Shown in pieces: positions 26,631 to 35,294 of a stretch of 46,983 nucleotides of DNA (position 1 is the stretch's first letter; every line of letters begins with the position of its first letter). The stretch comes from JBAXBF01 sp034429745 (GTDB lineage Bacteria; Chloroflexota; Anaerolineae; Anaerolineales; DRKV01): assembly GCA_034429745.1 (NCBI GenBank), contig DAOUFY010000107.1, forward strand, positions 1 through 46,983, read 5' to 3'. The translations under genes were made by a program, and so were the position numbers. Below the pieces are notes generated by a model. The model did no database searches and was not told the origin of the DNA. It was given only the letters and a program-made list of their open reading frames with translations.

Positions 26631-27657
26631 GCTGATCAAATTTTTCTGGACTGCCAGCCGGACAGTTGCCATTCACTACACGGCGAATAGTATAAATAGG
26701 TTTCTGTTGTGATTCGTGATACGTTCGCACCAAAAGCTCTGCAATTAACCCCATAAGGATGGATTGAAACCCCATCATCATCACCATCACACTCACAATA
26801 AACAGCGGCGAATCAAACGGTGAAATCGCAAAACCTATCCGCCGCACAGCCAAAAAAAGCAGGCCTATTAAGCTTGCTGCAACCATGCCAATACCCATTC
26901 CCCCAAAAATACGCATAGGTTTGGCAGCATAATCAATCAGGAACTTCACCGTAAAAAGGTCAAGAATGACCTTCAATGTACGGTCAAGCCCATATTTTGC
27001 CTTGCCATAACGCCGCGGATGATGGTGAACTGGTATTTCGACGATTTTTGCGCCAACAGAGCTCGCATAGGCCGGAATAAAGCGGTGCATCTCTCCGTAA
27101 AGTCGAAAACCAGTAATCACTTCGCGGCGATACGCCTTCAGTGTACATCCATAATCATGCAAATGCACCCCGGTGATAAAAGAGATCAACCCATTGGCGA
27201 TTTGCGAAGGAAGATTGCGCGTTAAAAAGCTGTCTTTGCGATCTTTGCGCCATCCGCTGACGACATCAAACCCTTGCTGAATTTTCTCCAGCATCAAAGG
27301 AATATCCTGCGGATCATTTTGCAAGTCTGCATCCATGAGGATAACAATTGAGCCTTGAGCTTGATCAACACCGGCAGAAATTGCAGCTGTCTGTCCAAAA
27401 TTGCGGCGCAGCACAACGACTCTTACTTTTTGTGGTTCTTGACGCGCCAGCTCTTCCAATACCCGCAGACTACCATCTGTGCTGCCATCATCAACATAAA
27501 TCACTTCCCAAGGTAGTTGCAAACTCGTAAGAACCTTCATTATCGCTTCATGGATCAGAGGTAAGTTTTCTTCCTCGTTATATACCGGCAGCACAAGAGA
27601 AATGGAATCCCCGCTCTCCAATGAAGCAGACTCTGCAGTTTTTATCATATTAGTCAT
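26608..27657 (-). CDS. GT2 glycosyltransferase, polyprenyl-phosphate (DPM1/ArnC/GtrB-like) type
   Basis: A 349-aa membrane-anchored GT-A enzyme. ISLVLPVYNEEENLPLIHEA starts the domain, VIYVDDGSTDGSLRVLEEL binds nucleotide, VVLRRNFGQTAAISAGVDQA is the GtrB-like motif, and LMDADLQNDPQDIP carries Asp109 and Asp111. DYGCTLKAYRREVI and HRFIPAYASSVGAKIVEIPV match bactoprenol glucosyltransferase/ArnC proteins. Two C-terminal hydrophobic hairpins near 245 to 315 anchor it. It should make an undecaprenyl-phosphate-linked monosaccharide used as donor by GT-C enzymes on the outer face, of which the locus has several candidates. It follows gmd by 5 bp. Confidence 0.92.
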   Translation of the reverse strand: MTNMIKTAESASLESGDSISLVLPVYNEEENLPLIHEAIMKVLTSLQLPWEVIYVDDGSTDGSLRVLEELARQEPQKVRVVVLRRNFGQTAAISAGVDQAQGSIVILMDADLQNDPQDIPLMLEKIQQGFDVVSGWRKDRKDSFLTRNLPSQIANGLISFITGVHLHDYGCTLKAYRREVITGFRLYGEMHRFIPAYASSVGAKIVEIPVHHHPRRYGKAKYGLDRTLKVILDLFTVKFLIDYAAKPMRIFGGMGIGMVAASLIGLLFLAVRRIGFAISPFDSPLFIVSVMVMMMGFQSILMGLIAELLVRTYHESQQKPIYTIRRVVNGNCPAGSPEKFDQHANFTPK

Positions 27658-27662
27658 CCCAT

Positions 27663-28643
27663 TTATCTTGCCTCAGTCTCTTCCTCACTCATTTTCCACT
27701 CTGCTTCCACCATCAATTCTACCAAACTTTTAAAACTCACCTGAGGTTGCCATCCCAGCACTCGAAAAGCTTTTTTCGGGTTAGCTACTAAAGGATATTC
27801 TTCAAGCGGACGGTAAAAGCGCTCATCTACAATTACATAATCCTTATAGTCCAAACCCAACATACCAAAAGCTAATTCGCAAAATTCTCTAACCGTGTGT
27901 GTTTCACCGCTGCCAATAATAAAGTCATCCGCTTCAGTATGATTAAGCATCAGCCACATCGCACGTACATAATCGCCCGCAAAGCCCCAATCGCGGCGTG
28001 CATCGAGGTTGCCAAGCGCAAGCCGATCCAACTTTCCTTTTTTTATCTGCACTGCGGCGTGAGTGATCTTGCGGGTTACATATTCCAATCCACGCCGCGG
28101 ACTTTCATGATTATACATGATTCCCGAAGCCGCAAACATACGGTGCTGTTTGCGGTAATTGACCACCATCCAATATGCATATAACTTTGCAGCCCCATAA
28201 GGGTTACGCGGCATGAATGGAGTGTTTTCATCTTGAGGCGACACTTTCACATCGCCAAACATCTCACTTGAAGATGCTTGATAAAACCGTGCTTGCGGAC
28301 ATACGCGGCGAACCGCCTCAAGAAAGCGTGCAACCCCTACACCCGTAACTTCTGCGGTTAGGATAGGCTTTTCCCACGAAATAGGAGGAAAGGATATCCC
28401 TGCCAAATTATAAATCTCATGGGGATGATAAACCTCCAGTACCGCTTCTAACGATTCTTGATCCTGCAAATCTGCACTCACCAACTCAATAGAGGATCGG
28501 ATAGGATCAAGGTATTCATAAGTTACCGTGCTTTCAGGGTGATCCAAACCAACAACGCGGTAATCTTTTTGAAGCAAAAATTCAGCTAGATAAGAACCAT
28601 CCTGTCCACTAATGCCTGAAATTAAAGCCGTCTTCACTTTCAC
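27663..28643 (-). CDS. gmd: GDP-mannose 4,6-dehydratase
   Basis: A 326-aa extended SDR. TALISGISGQDGSYLAEFLL (residues 5 to 24) is the family N-terminus, ASSSEMFGDVKVSPQDENTPF holds the catalytic Ser/Glu region, NPYGAAKLYAYW gives Tyr149-x3-Lys153, and ASGIMYNHESPRRGLEYVTRKI and LGNLDARRDWGFAGDYVRAMW are diagnostic of Gmd. It makes GDP-4-keto-6-deoxymannose, the substrate of the fucose synthase at 8985. It is slightly shorter than typical Gmd (about 345 aa). The start is GTG in a GTGA overlap with the upstream gene; a second GTG two codons on has AGGGAG five bases before it and may be the real initiator. Confidence 0.93.
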   Translation of the reverse strand: MKVKTALISGISGQDGSYLAEFLLQKDYRVVGLDHPESTVTYEYLDPIRSSIELVSADLQDQESLEAVLEVYHPHEIYNLAGISFPPISWEKPILTAEVTGVGVARFLEAVRRVCPQARFYQASSSEMFGDVKVSPQDENTPFMPRNPYGAAKLYAYWMVVNYRKQHRMFAASGIMYNHESPRRGLEYVTRKITHAAVQIKKGKLDRLALGNLDARRDWGFAGDYVRAMWLMLNHTEADDFIIGSGETHTVREFCELAFGMLGLDYKDYVIVDERFYRPLEEYPLVANPKKAFRVLGWQPQVSFKSLVELMVEAEWKMSEEETEAR

Positions 28644-30271
28644 TCCCTACCATGCATACGCGCACAATCCCATATGAAATATAAAACAGCGCTCGAAAAA
28701 CCTAAGCTTATTGTATGAAAAATGCTGATCACCTGCCATTCAAATCCGTGGTAACGGCGCATATACCAGGGAAAGAACCAAGCTAAAAAGATCAGCCCGG
28801 CAATAGCAATCCGCCGCAATATAATATAATGATGCCAATTGCGTTTTGCCTCACTCCAAACCCATGCTGCCAACCCAGTCTGCAAGCTGACAAACATCAC
28901 GCGATATCTAGGACTATCCCAATCATCTCCCCCACCTCGATAAGCCGAAATAAAGATACCTAGCCAAACAATCAAACAAACAAGAAGCCAAAATATCTTA
29001 CTTTCCTTATTCAACTGAGGTGGCAGCCATAGTCGCAGGGTAGCAAACACGATAGATACCAACATTGCTGACCACCCAAGCGAACGCCAAATCGCAATGG
29101 CATACCACACAGGATTCCCATAGCCAATAATTGCAGCTGGCAAAAAAGGACGCATTGCCCCATAAAGCAAAATAACAGGAAAGTGCAAAACATCTGGTAT
29201 TTTTCGAAATTCGCGCTGCAGCCATCCAGAATCTTGATGGCTAATCGCCAATTGATAAGCAGCTGCTTTTCTAAGCCACCATTGGATGAGGTCCCAAATA
29301 TTTGTGATGCCCTTGGGGGCAATCTGTCCCCAACTGAGCCACAAGCCTACCCCTCCAGCAACTATAGCTATCAAAAACAACAAAAGAAGAATTCGCAGAC
29401 GAAACACTCCTTGAAGCATCGTGAGTGTTTTTGAATTCGAACGGAGAATGATCAACCCTAGAGCAAGAAGCAGCAGCGCACCAAGCAGCAGAATCAAAAA
29501 AGGAGGCGAAAAAGCAAGACTCAGTAGCAATGACCCCAAAAGCCACCATAATCCTCTCTGTTGGCGGTTCAAGATATAAACCGCCAATCCATAAAAGGCT
29601 GCAGCCGCAAAGCTCATAATAAAAGCCTCGCGCATTTGTGAACTGCCAAGTAATACTGCTTCTGGATATAGAGCTATGATCCAAGCGCCGATCCGAGCCG
29701 CTGTTTCATTAGTAATTAAGCGGATAAAAGCCCAACTAAAGAGTATAGTTATAGAGGAAATAAAAGCAGCAGCAACAACAATCAGCAACGGCTGATGATG
29801 CTCAGCGCCTAAATAACGATATACGAGAGCGCTGAAAAACAGCAATCCTCCATATTGATCAGTCCGAATATCTTGAGTAAAAGCAGCCCAAAGAGGTTTG
29901 TTTGAGTGTGCCAACTCCCAAGCGGCGATATCGCGCTTATACGCATCTTTCATCACATAGCCGGCTTTTTCGCTGTCAGACCCCCAGCCATAGACGGGCA
30001 ACACTATAGAGAAAAGGACACCTAACCCTAGACGCAGCAATACTGCTCCTAACATTAGCCACATCAACCAAGACGGTGGAGATTCTTGCCTTAAGAGGAT
30101 AAAGCAGCCCCAGAGCAAGCTTAAACCTCCAATTAAAAGCAGCCAAAATGATAACCATCCCTGAATGTTATATTGAGGATTGGAAAGCCACGATAAGCCA
30201 AAAGCTAAAGCTGTAAGCGCTGCAAAAACAACGAATACTTTCTTCAATGCAAATGAATTGATGTTATGCAT
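28640..30271 (-). CDS. Polytopic membrane protein, GT-C- or polymerase-like
   Basis: A 543-aa membrane protein with about 12 hydrophobic segments. After three helices comes a loop containing VYGWGSDSEKAGYVMKDAYKRDIAAW, then DIRTDQYGGLLFFSALVYRYLG and RIGAWIIALYPEAVLLGSSQMREAFI. The acidic pair in the first large loop and the YPEAVLLGSSQMRE stretch resemble GT-C-type or O-antigen-polymerase-type proteins, but no family signature is certain. It lies between a GT4 gene (8-nt overlap) and gmd (4-nt overlap). A role in polymerising or decorating the glycan outside the membrane is inferred from context only. Confidence 0.6.
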   Translation of the reverse strand: MHNINSFALKKVFVVFAALTALAFGLSWLSNPQYNIQGWLSFWLLLIGGLSLLWGCFILLRQESPPSWLMWLMLGAVLLRLGLGVLFSIVLPVYGWGSDSEKAGYVMKDAYKRDIAAWELAHSNKPLWAAFTQDIRTDQYGGLLFFSALVYRYLGAEHHQPLLIVVAAAFISSITILFSWAFIRLITNETAARIGAWIIALYPEAVLLGSSQMREAFIMSFAAAAFYGLAVYILNRQQRGLWWLLGSLLLSLAFSPPFLILLLGALLLLALGLIILRSNSKTLTMLQGVFRLRILLLLFLIAIVAGGVGLWLSWGQIAPKGITNIWDLIQWWLRKAAAYQLAISHQDSGWLQREFRKIPDVLHFPVILLYGAMRPFLPAAIIGYGNPVWYAIAIWRSLGWSAMLVSIVFATLRLWLPPQLNKESKIFWLLVCLIVWLGIFISAYRGGGDDWDSPRYRVMFVSLQTGLAAWVWSEAKRNWHHYIILRRIAIAGLIFLAWFFPWYMRRYHGFEWQVISIFHTISLGFSSAVLYFIWDCARMHGRE

Positions 30272-31484
30272 TGCAGTCCTCTACTCCCTCTAAGATACGC
30301 GCAGCGCGCTTTGTCCAGTCATATTGTTCAGCAGTACTGCGCGCTTGTTTGCTCAGCGCGGTGCGCAATTCTTCATCATCCTGCAGGCGGCGAATGGCAT
30401 TCACCCACGCCTCGACATCATTATAGGGTACAAAGATCGCGTTTTGAGAGTTAAAAATTTCTCGAAAAACAGGCAGCTGACTGACCACAATTGGCCTACC
30501 GCAAGCTAGATATTCAAAGGCTTTCATCGGTGAAAGATAGCGGCTGATATCCCCGCCGGAAGAAGCCTCCACTTTCCCTTGATAAGGCATCAGCAAAACA
30601 TCACACGCTGCTTGAAACAAAGGAAGATCGGCATTAGGGATAAAACCGGTCAACAAAATATTAGCTATGCCTTCTTGTTGTATTCTATCCTGCAAAGCAG
30701 CTACACTAGCCTTTTCTCCCCCTGCCAGAATAAACTGCACCTCCGGCATGGCTTTAGCTATCGCGAGCAGCAAATCCGTACCTCGACCTGCATATAAATG
30801 TCCCGTGTATCCTACTGTAAATCGTTCTTCGTTCAGTTGAGGATAAACCGAGGATAAAGAATACCTGGCGCTGGAAGGAGAGGGCAAATCTTGATATCTT
30901 GCCAAATCCACTCCATCTGCGGCAATAATGACGAATGTTGATTGTTGAACATATTCTCCTCCCAACACTACAAATGATGGGAGAAGAGGCAACTGCGAGG
31001 CAAGTGAAGGAAATTTCCTCCCCAAATCCTCCGCTAAAGCTTGAGTGATAATCACCAAGCGACAAGCTCCTTTTCCATGCAAAAATATATTAAACAGCAA
31101 AGCCGGCATGCAGCCATGTGGCATGTCATGTACTTCAAAGATGGTATCTATTCCCAACCAGCTGCCTAAAGCTGCTGTTTGAGGATGCCGTGTATAAAGC
31201 AATTGTGCTTTCCATCCTTTCAACCATTTAATAACCTTTAGGGAAAAGTCATAACCGCGCCAGTGTGCCCCCGTTTTCAGCCAATTCACTTCAAATCTCC
31301 AAAACAATCCATAATGACGAGCTAAATCATCCCAACGGCAAGCGATTTTCTGCGGGGATGGGCTCGGTACTGCCACTTTCACCTCATGCCCTAATTCACT
31401 CATAGCTTGCGCCATTTTCATCACTTGAATAGTGTTTGCACGGCGAGCAGGCAAATATGTTGGTGCAGCAATAGCTATCTTCAT
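30264..31484 (-). CDS. GT4-like glycosyltransferase
   Basis: A 406-aa GT-B protein. MKIAIAAPTYLPARRANTIQVMKMAQAMSELGHEV is the N-terminal domain, VIIAADGVDLARYQDL ends the interdomain segment, FTVGYTGHLYAGRGTDLLLAIAKAM and FILAGGEKASVAALQDRI form the donor domain, and YLSPMKAFEYLACGRPIVVSQLPVF is a variant of the GT4 donor motif (KxFEYLA in place of EGxPxxLLEAMA). This variant is common in glycosyltransferases of surface-glycan loci. It follows the Wzx-like flippase by 9 bp and overlaps the downstream membrane protein by 8 nt. Substrate unknown. Confidence 0.87.
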   Translation of the reverse strand: MKIAIAAPTYLPARRANTIQVMKMAQAMSELGHEVKVAVPSPSPQKIACRWDDLARHYGLFWRFEVNWLKTGAHWRGYDFSLKVIKWLKGWKAQLLYTRHPQTAALGSWLGIDTIFEVHDMPHGCMPALLFNIFLHGKGACRLVIITQALAEDLGRKFPSLASQLPLLPSFVVLGGEYVQQSTFVIIAADGVDLARYQDLPSPSSARYSLSSVYPQLNEERFTVGYTGHLYAGRGTDLLLAIAKAMPEVQFILAGGEKASVAALQDRIQQEGIANILLTGFIPNADLPLFQAACDVLLMPYQGKVEASSGGDISRYLSPMKAFEYLACGRPIVVSQLPVFREIFNSQNAIFVPYNDVEAWVNAIRRLQDDEELRTALSKQARSTAEQYDWTKRAARILEGVEDCNA

Positions 31485-31493
31485 TTTGTTTTA

Positions 31494-32885
31494 TCAAATC
31501 GTTTCAGGCTGCTGCTCAGCTCGCTTCAACTCTCCAACCGTCTTAAGCGCATTTATTGCCGAACTGAACAGATGGTAAGCTGCAAGTAAAGCTGCACACC
31601 CTAAATAACCAAAACGCGGTACTAGGGTAAAATATCCGGCTACTTTGAAAACCGCAGCTATTAAATTCACAAAGGTAAGAAAATGCGGCAGTCCAAAAGC
31701 TAACAGAGCCACTCGCTGCCAATAAAAAGTATTGGCAACTAAGAAACCCAAAGTTAAGATCAACAAAGGTGGATAAGCGGGCAAATAATCTGCCCCATAA
31801 GCTAGTTGAATAAAAAGTTTTCCTGCCAGCAAGATTCCTGCAGCGATGATCAGTGTGTAACTTAAGGCAACCATTGAACCATGCATGAGCAGATTGCGCA
31901 CATTTTTCCAACTCCGGCGCGCTACTTCACGCGCTAGCTCAGCGTATGTTGCGCTAGGCATAGGATTTATGGGCAGCAAAATAATATTAATGAGCGCCAA
32001 TGCCAGCTTATAATAACCCACTTCCAAAGGGTTGCGAAAATACGCTACCCATAGCAGTTCGCTGTCTTTGTTTATCAAATTAATTGAAGCACTAAGATTT
32101 GTGCTTACTGCAAACCTCCCTAATTCATGAACATACCCTCTCAAACTGATGAGAGGAGCTTTCCACCACTCATTTCCCCAATGCTGCGCCGCTTCTCTCA
32201 ATGCAAGCCAAGTCATCCCCAACGCACCAGCTAGTTTGCTGACCATAAATATTAGGATCACTATCATTAATGGGGGCAAAGGCATACTAGTCGAAAAAAA
32301 TAGAGTACCAACAAACGCGAACGCTGTTAGCAATAGTGCCAATACACTTTGAATTATATTAATGAGGGCTATGTTTCGAAATTGATCAAAAATGCGCAAT
32401 AAACCATTAGAGCTTTCAAAAATCAAGTTGAACAGCACAACTAAGCCATATATTAAAAACCAGCTTGTTAAGGCTTGATCTTTGGCTAGATATAAGGCAG
32501 CTAAAGGAGCAAGCAGCCAAATCAAACCATAAGCCACTAAGGAACTTGCTAATTCAACCCCGGCTGCCGCTTTGAAAACCGCAGCTGCCCGCTGAACATC
32601 TCTCATTTCGGTGAACTGACCCACATACTTAATCACCAGTTCATCCATTCTGAAAGAAGCCAAATTATTCACTACCCCTGTAAACAGCGTGATCGTACCC
32701 CACAAGCCAAACTGCTCAACTCCCAGTAAGCGTGCTAATAGGATGCCTTGCAGCAAGCTCAACGCCGCTGAAACGCCGCTTGCACTGAATAAATAGCCGC
32801 TGTTTTTTAATACTCGCCTAATGAGGGCAGATTGAATGAGAGAAGTGTATTTCTCCTGCAGCTGGGTTTTTAACTCCACATTCAT
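31494..32885 (-). CDS. Wzx-like polysaccharide flippase
   Basis: A 463-aa MOP-superfamily membrane protein. LKNSGYLFSASGVSAALSLLQGILLARLLGVEQFGLWGTITLF near residues 25 to 67 is the conserved start of Polysacc_synt/Wzx proteins, and the protein shows about 12 to 14 helices. The C-terminal part (ANTFYWQRVALLAFGLPHFLTFVNLIAAVFKVAGYF) fits the same family. It would move an undecaprenyl-diphosphate-linked oligosaccharide from the cytoplasmic to the outer face. It is distinct from the MurJ-like protein at 22,102, so the locus has two MOP flippases plus an ABC exporter. It lies 15 bp after the epimerase gene. Confidence 0.87.
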   Translation of the reverse strand: MNVELKTQLQEKYTSLIQSALIRRVLKNSGYLFSASGVSAALSLLQGILLARLLGVEQFGLWGTITLFTGVVNNLASFRMDELVIKYVGQFTEMRDVQRAAAVFKAAAGVELASSLVAYGLIWLLAPLAALYLAKDQALTSWFLIYGLVVLFNLIFESSNGLLRIFDQFRNIALINIIQSVLALLLTAFAFVGTLFFSTSMPLPPLMIVILIFMVSKLAGALGMTWLALREAAQHWGNEWWKAPLISLRGYVHELGRFAVSTNLSASINLINKDSELLWVAYFRNPLEVGYYKLALALINIILLPINPMPSATYAELAREVARRSWKNVRNLLMHGSMVALSYTLIIAAGILLAGKLFIQLAYGADYLPAYPPLLILTLGFLVANTFYWQRVALLAFGLPHFLTFVNLIAAVFKVAGYFTLVPRFGYLGCAALLAAYHLFSSAINALKTVGELKRAEQQPETI

Positions 32886-32900
32886 GTTATCTTACGTCTG

Positions 32901-33908
32901 TTAGGCCGTGCTTACTTGACTGACCCAAGCTTGCTGCTCGCGATACCAAGCAACCATGCGCTCTACCCCTTCGGAAAGAGATACTTCAGGCTGCCAGCCC
33001 AGCAAGCGGCGCGCTTTGCTGACATCCGCCCAATTAGACAACATATCAGCCGGATGCCGTTCCCCATAAATAAGCTGCGCTTTTTTGCCTAAAAGCTGTT
33101 CTATCATTTGAATTAATTGGTTTATACTGATCGTTTCATGCCCCCCTAGGTTAATGATTTCATAGCCTAACGGCACAAGCCCTTGAAGAGTACCGCGGGC
33201 AATGTCATCCACATAAGTAAAACCGCGCGTTTGTTCGCCGTCTCCATTCACCAATACCTTTCGTCCCTCGTTGATCCACTGCACAAAGCGGAACATAGAC
33301 ATGTCTGGTCTTCCAGCAGGTCCATATACTGTAAAGTAGCGAAACACCGTTATATCTATCTGATATAGATAATGATAGGCATGACATAACACTTCAGCGC
33401 CCTTTTTGCTCGCTGCGTAAGGTTGCAGCGGAGAACTGCTGTCATAAGTTTCCGGCGTTGGCAGAGGCGCGTTTTCTCCATACACGCTGGACGTTGAAGC
33501 TAAAATAAACTTAGGTATTGCCTTTCGACGGCTAAACTCTAAAAGATTTAATGTGCCATGTACATTGGTATCTATATAAACCCAAGGGTCCTCTACACTT
33601 GCCCGTACCCCGGCACGCGCTGCAAGATTGATTACAGCATCAAAATACCCTTCTTGAGGGTAAGCTTGGCTTAATTGTTCAATCACATTGCGTTCTGAAA
33701 TATCATAAGCATAAAAAGTAAAAGGAGAAGTTCGCTTTTTGTCACCAAATTTATCCTGCAAACAGCGCAGACGATAATCTTTGAGGCGAACATCATAGGC
33801 ATGATTGAGATTATCCAAACCAACAACCTCATGCCCTTGCTCAAGCAGCATCTCCGCCACCCGCGCGGCAATAAAACCAGCTACTCCACTAATAAGATAC
33901 CTAGCCAT
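32901..33908 (-). CDS. UDP-glucuronate 4-epimerase-like extended SDR
   Basis: A 335-aa enzyme. RYLISGVAGFIAARVAEMLLEQGHEVVGLDNLNHAYDVRLKDYRL is the N-terminus typical of UDP-glucuronate epimerases. ILASTSSVYGENA precedes the catalytic Tyr-x3-Lys in PYAASKKGAEVLCHAYHYLY, and FRYFTVYGPAGRPDMSMFRF plus GDGEQTRGFTYVDDIARG complete the pattern. The third glycine of the GxxGxxG loop is alanine (GVAGFIA), a change tolerated in some SDRs. Such enzymes interconvert UDP-GlcA and UDP-GalA, or the HexNAcA forms. The preceding gene is a UDP-HexNAc-type 6-dehydrogenase, so the true substrate may be UDP-GlcNAcA or UDP-GlcA. Confidence 0.83.
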   Translation of the reverse strand: MARYLISGVAGFIAARVAEMLLEQGHEVVGLDNLNHAYDVRLKDYRLRCLQDKFGDKKRTSPFTFYAYDISERNVIEQLSQAYPQEGYFDAVINLAARAGVRASVEDPWVYIDTNVHGTLNLLEFSRRKAIPKFILASTSSVYGENAPLPTPETYDSSSPLQPYAASKKGAEVLCHAYHYLYQIDITVFRYFTVYGPAGRPDMSMFRFVQWINEGRKVLVNGDGEQTRGFTYVDDIARGTLQGLVPLGYEIINLGGHETISINQLIQMIEQLLGKKAQLIYGERHPADMLSNWADVSKARRLLGWQPEVSLSEGVERMVAWYREQQAWVSQVSTA

Positions 33909-33916
33909 AAATTCGC

Positions 33917-35236
33917 CTACAACACAAACACTTTAGGGTCTCTTACGCCAATGGCGTTGCGCGTGTCAACAATTAACGCAGCTTCTTTGAAAATTGCTTG
34001 ATAGTCGTAGCAGCTGTGATTAGTTACGATAACTACGCAATCGGCAGCTCGCACTGCTTCCATCTCATCTTCCACGCTGCTGATTATCAAACCATCTTCA
34101 TCAATATGAGTAACATAAGGGTCGTGATACTCCACCCATGCACCCTTTTCCATCAACAAATTCATCACATCCAGTGCGGGTGATTCGCGCAGATCGTCAA
34201 TATCTGCTTTATAGGCTGCTCCCAGCACCAAAATTCGACTGCCATTGAGCGGCTTTTTCTGCGAGTTCAGCGCATCCTGCACTTTAGAGACCACATAACG
34301 CGGCATATAAGTGTTGATCTCCGAAGCCAATTCAATAAAACGCGCAGTATAATTTAGGGAACGCAGCTTCCAAGAAAGATAAAGCGGATCAATGGGAATG
34401 CAGTGCCCGCCCAAGCCAGGACCCGGTAAAAATTTCATAAAACCAAAAGGTTTGGTTGCCGCCGCTTCAATTACCTCCCACACGTCAATCTTTAAGCGAT
34501 CACACATCAGCGCCAATTCGTTCACCATGCCTATGTTGATCATGCGAAAAGTGTTTTCCAGTAATTTCGCCATTTCAGCCACCTCAGTTGAAGAAACCGG
34601 CACAACTGTCTGAATTGCTTGGCGATACCAAGTTACGGCAACTTCAGTACACTGCGGTGTAATTCCTCCAATCACTTTAGGCGTGTTGACCGTTGTCCAG
34701 TCTTTTCGACCAGGATCAACCCGTTCGGGTGAAAAAGCTAAAAAGAGTTCCTCTCCAATTTTAAGCGGAACTGAACCACTCGTCAGTTTTGGCAGCAGAA
34801 TCTCCCGTGTGGTACCCGGATATGTGGTAGATTCCAATACTACCACCATACCAGGATGCACATACCGCGATAACTCCTCTGTAACAGATAATATATAAGA
34901 GAGATCCGGATCGCCGGTTTTTCGTAGGGGAGTAGGCACACAAATAGATACTGCATCAACATCTTTTAGCAGCGAAAAATCCGTTGAAGCGCGCAGTTTG
35001 CCAACTTTTACCAAACGCTCCACTTGTTCTGTCGGCACATCGGCTATATAGCTGACACCGCGGTTGATCGAATCGGCTTTCCGCTTGTCCGGATCAATTC
35101 CAAGAACATTCATCCCTGCTTGAGCAAAGACGACAGCCAATGGAAGCCCCACATAGCCCAGCCCCAATACGGCTACTTGAGCTGTACAATGTTCCAACTT
35201 ATCCAAAAGTATTTTTTTCATTACATCATCGCTCAT
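33917..35236 (-). CDS. UDP-sugar 6-dehydrogenase, UDP-HexNAc type
   Basis: A 439-aa enzyme counted from the ATG at 35236; a TTG twelve codons earlier has no visible ribosome site. VAVLGLGYVGLPLAVVFAQAGMNVLGIDPD (GxGxxG at 25 to 30) binds NAD, SICVPTPLRKTGDPDLSYI and LESTTYPGTTRE are conserved, and PGPGLGGHCIPIDPLYLSWK carries the catalytic Cys279. LAFSPERVDPG and TVNTPKVIGG match the WbpA/WecC/TviB branch that oxidises UDP-HexNAc rather than UDP-glucose. It makes the uronate used by the epimerase beside it, and possibly the substrate for AsnB-type amidation. It appears to head the glycan block; a clear promoter was not found in the short gap behind it. Confidence 0.88.
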   Translation of the reverse strand: MSDDVMKKILLDKLEHCTAQVAVLGLGYVGLPLAVVFAQAGMNVLGIDPDKRKADSINRGVSYIADVPTEQVERLVKVGKLRASTDFSLLKDVDAVSICVPTPLRKTGDPDLSYILSVTEELSRYVHPGMVVVLESTTYPGTTREILLPKLTSGSVPLKIGEELFLAFSPERVDPGRKDWTTVNTPKVIGGITPQCTEVAVTWYRQAIQTVVPVSSTEVAEMAKLLENTFRMINIGMVNELALMCDRLKIDVWEVIEAAATKPFGFMKFLPGPGLGGHCIPIDPLYLSWKLRSLNYTARFIELASEINTYMPRYVVSKVQDALNSQKKPLNGSRILVLGAAYKADIDDLRESPALDVMNLLMEKGAWVEYHDPYVTHIDEDGLIISSVEDEMEAVRAADCVVIVTNHSCYDYQAIFKEAALIVDTRNAIGVRDPKVFVL

Positions 35237-35294
35237 AGCTTCTATATCCTCATATAGCTTATTATTTTCCAAAACAATTTTCTAAATCATTTTT

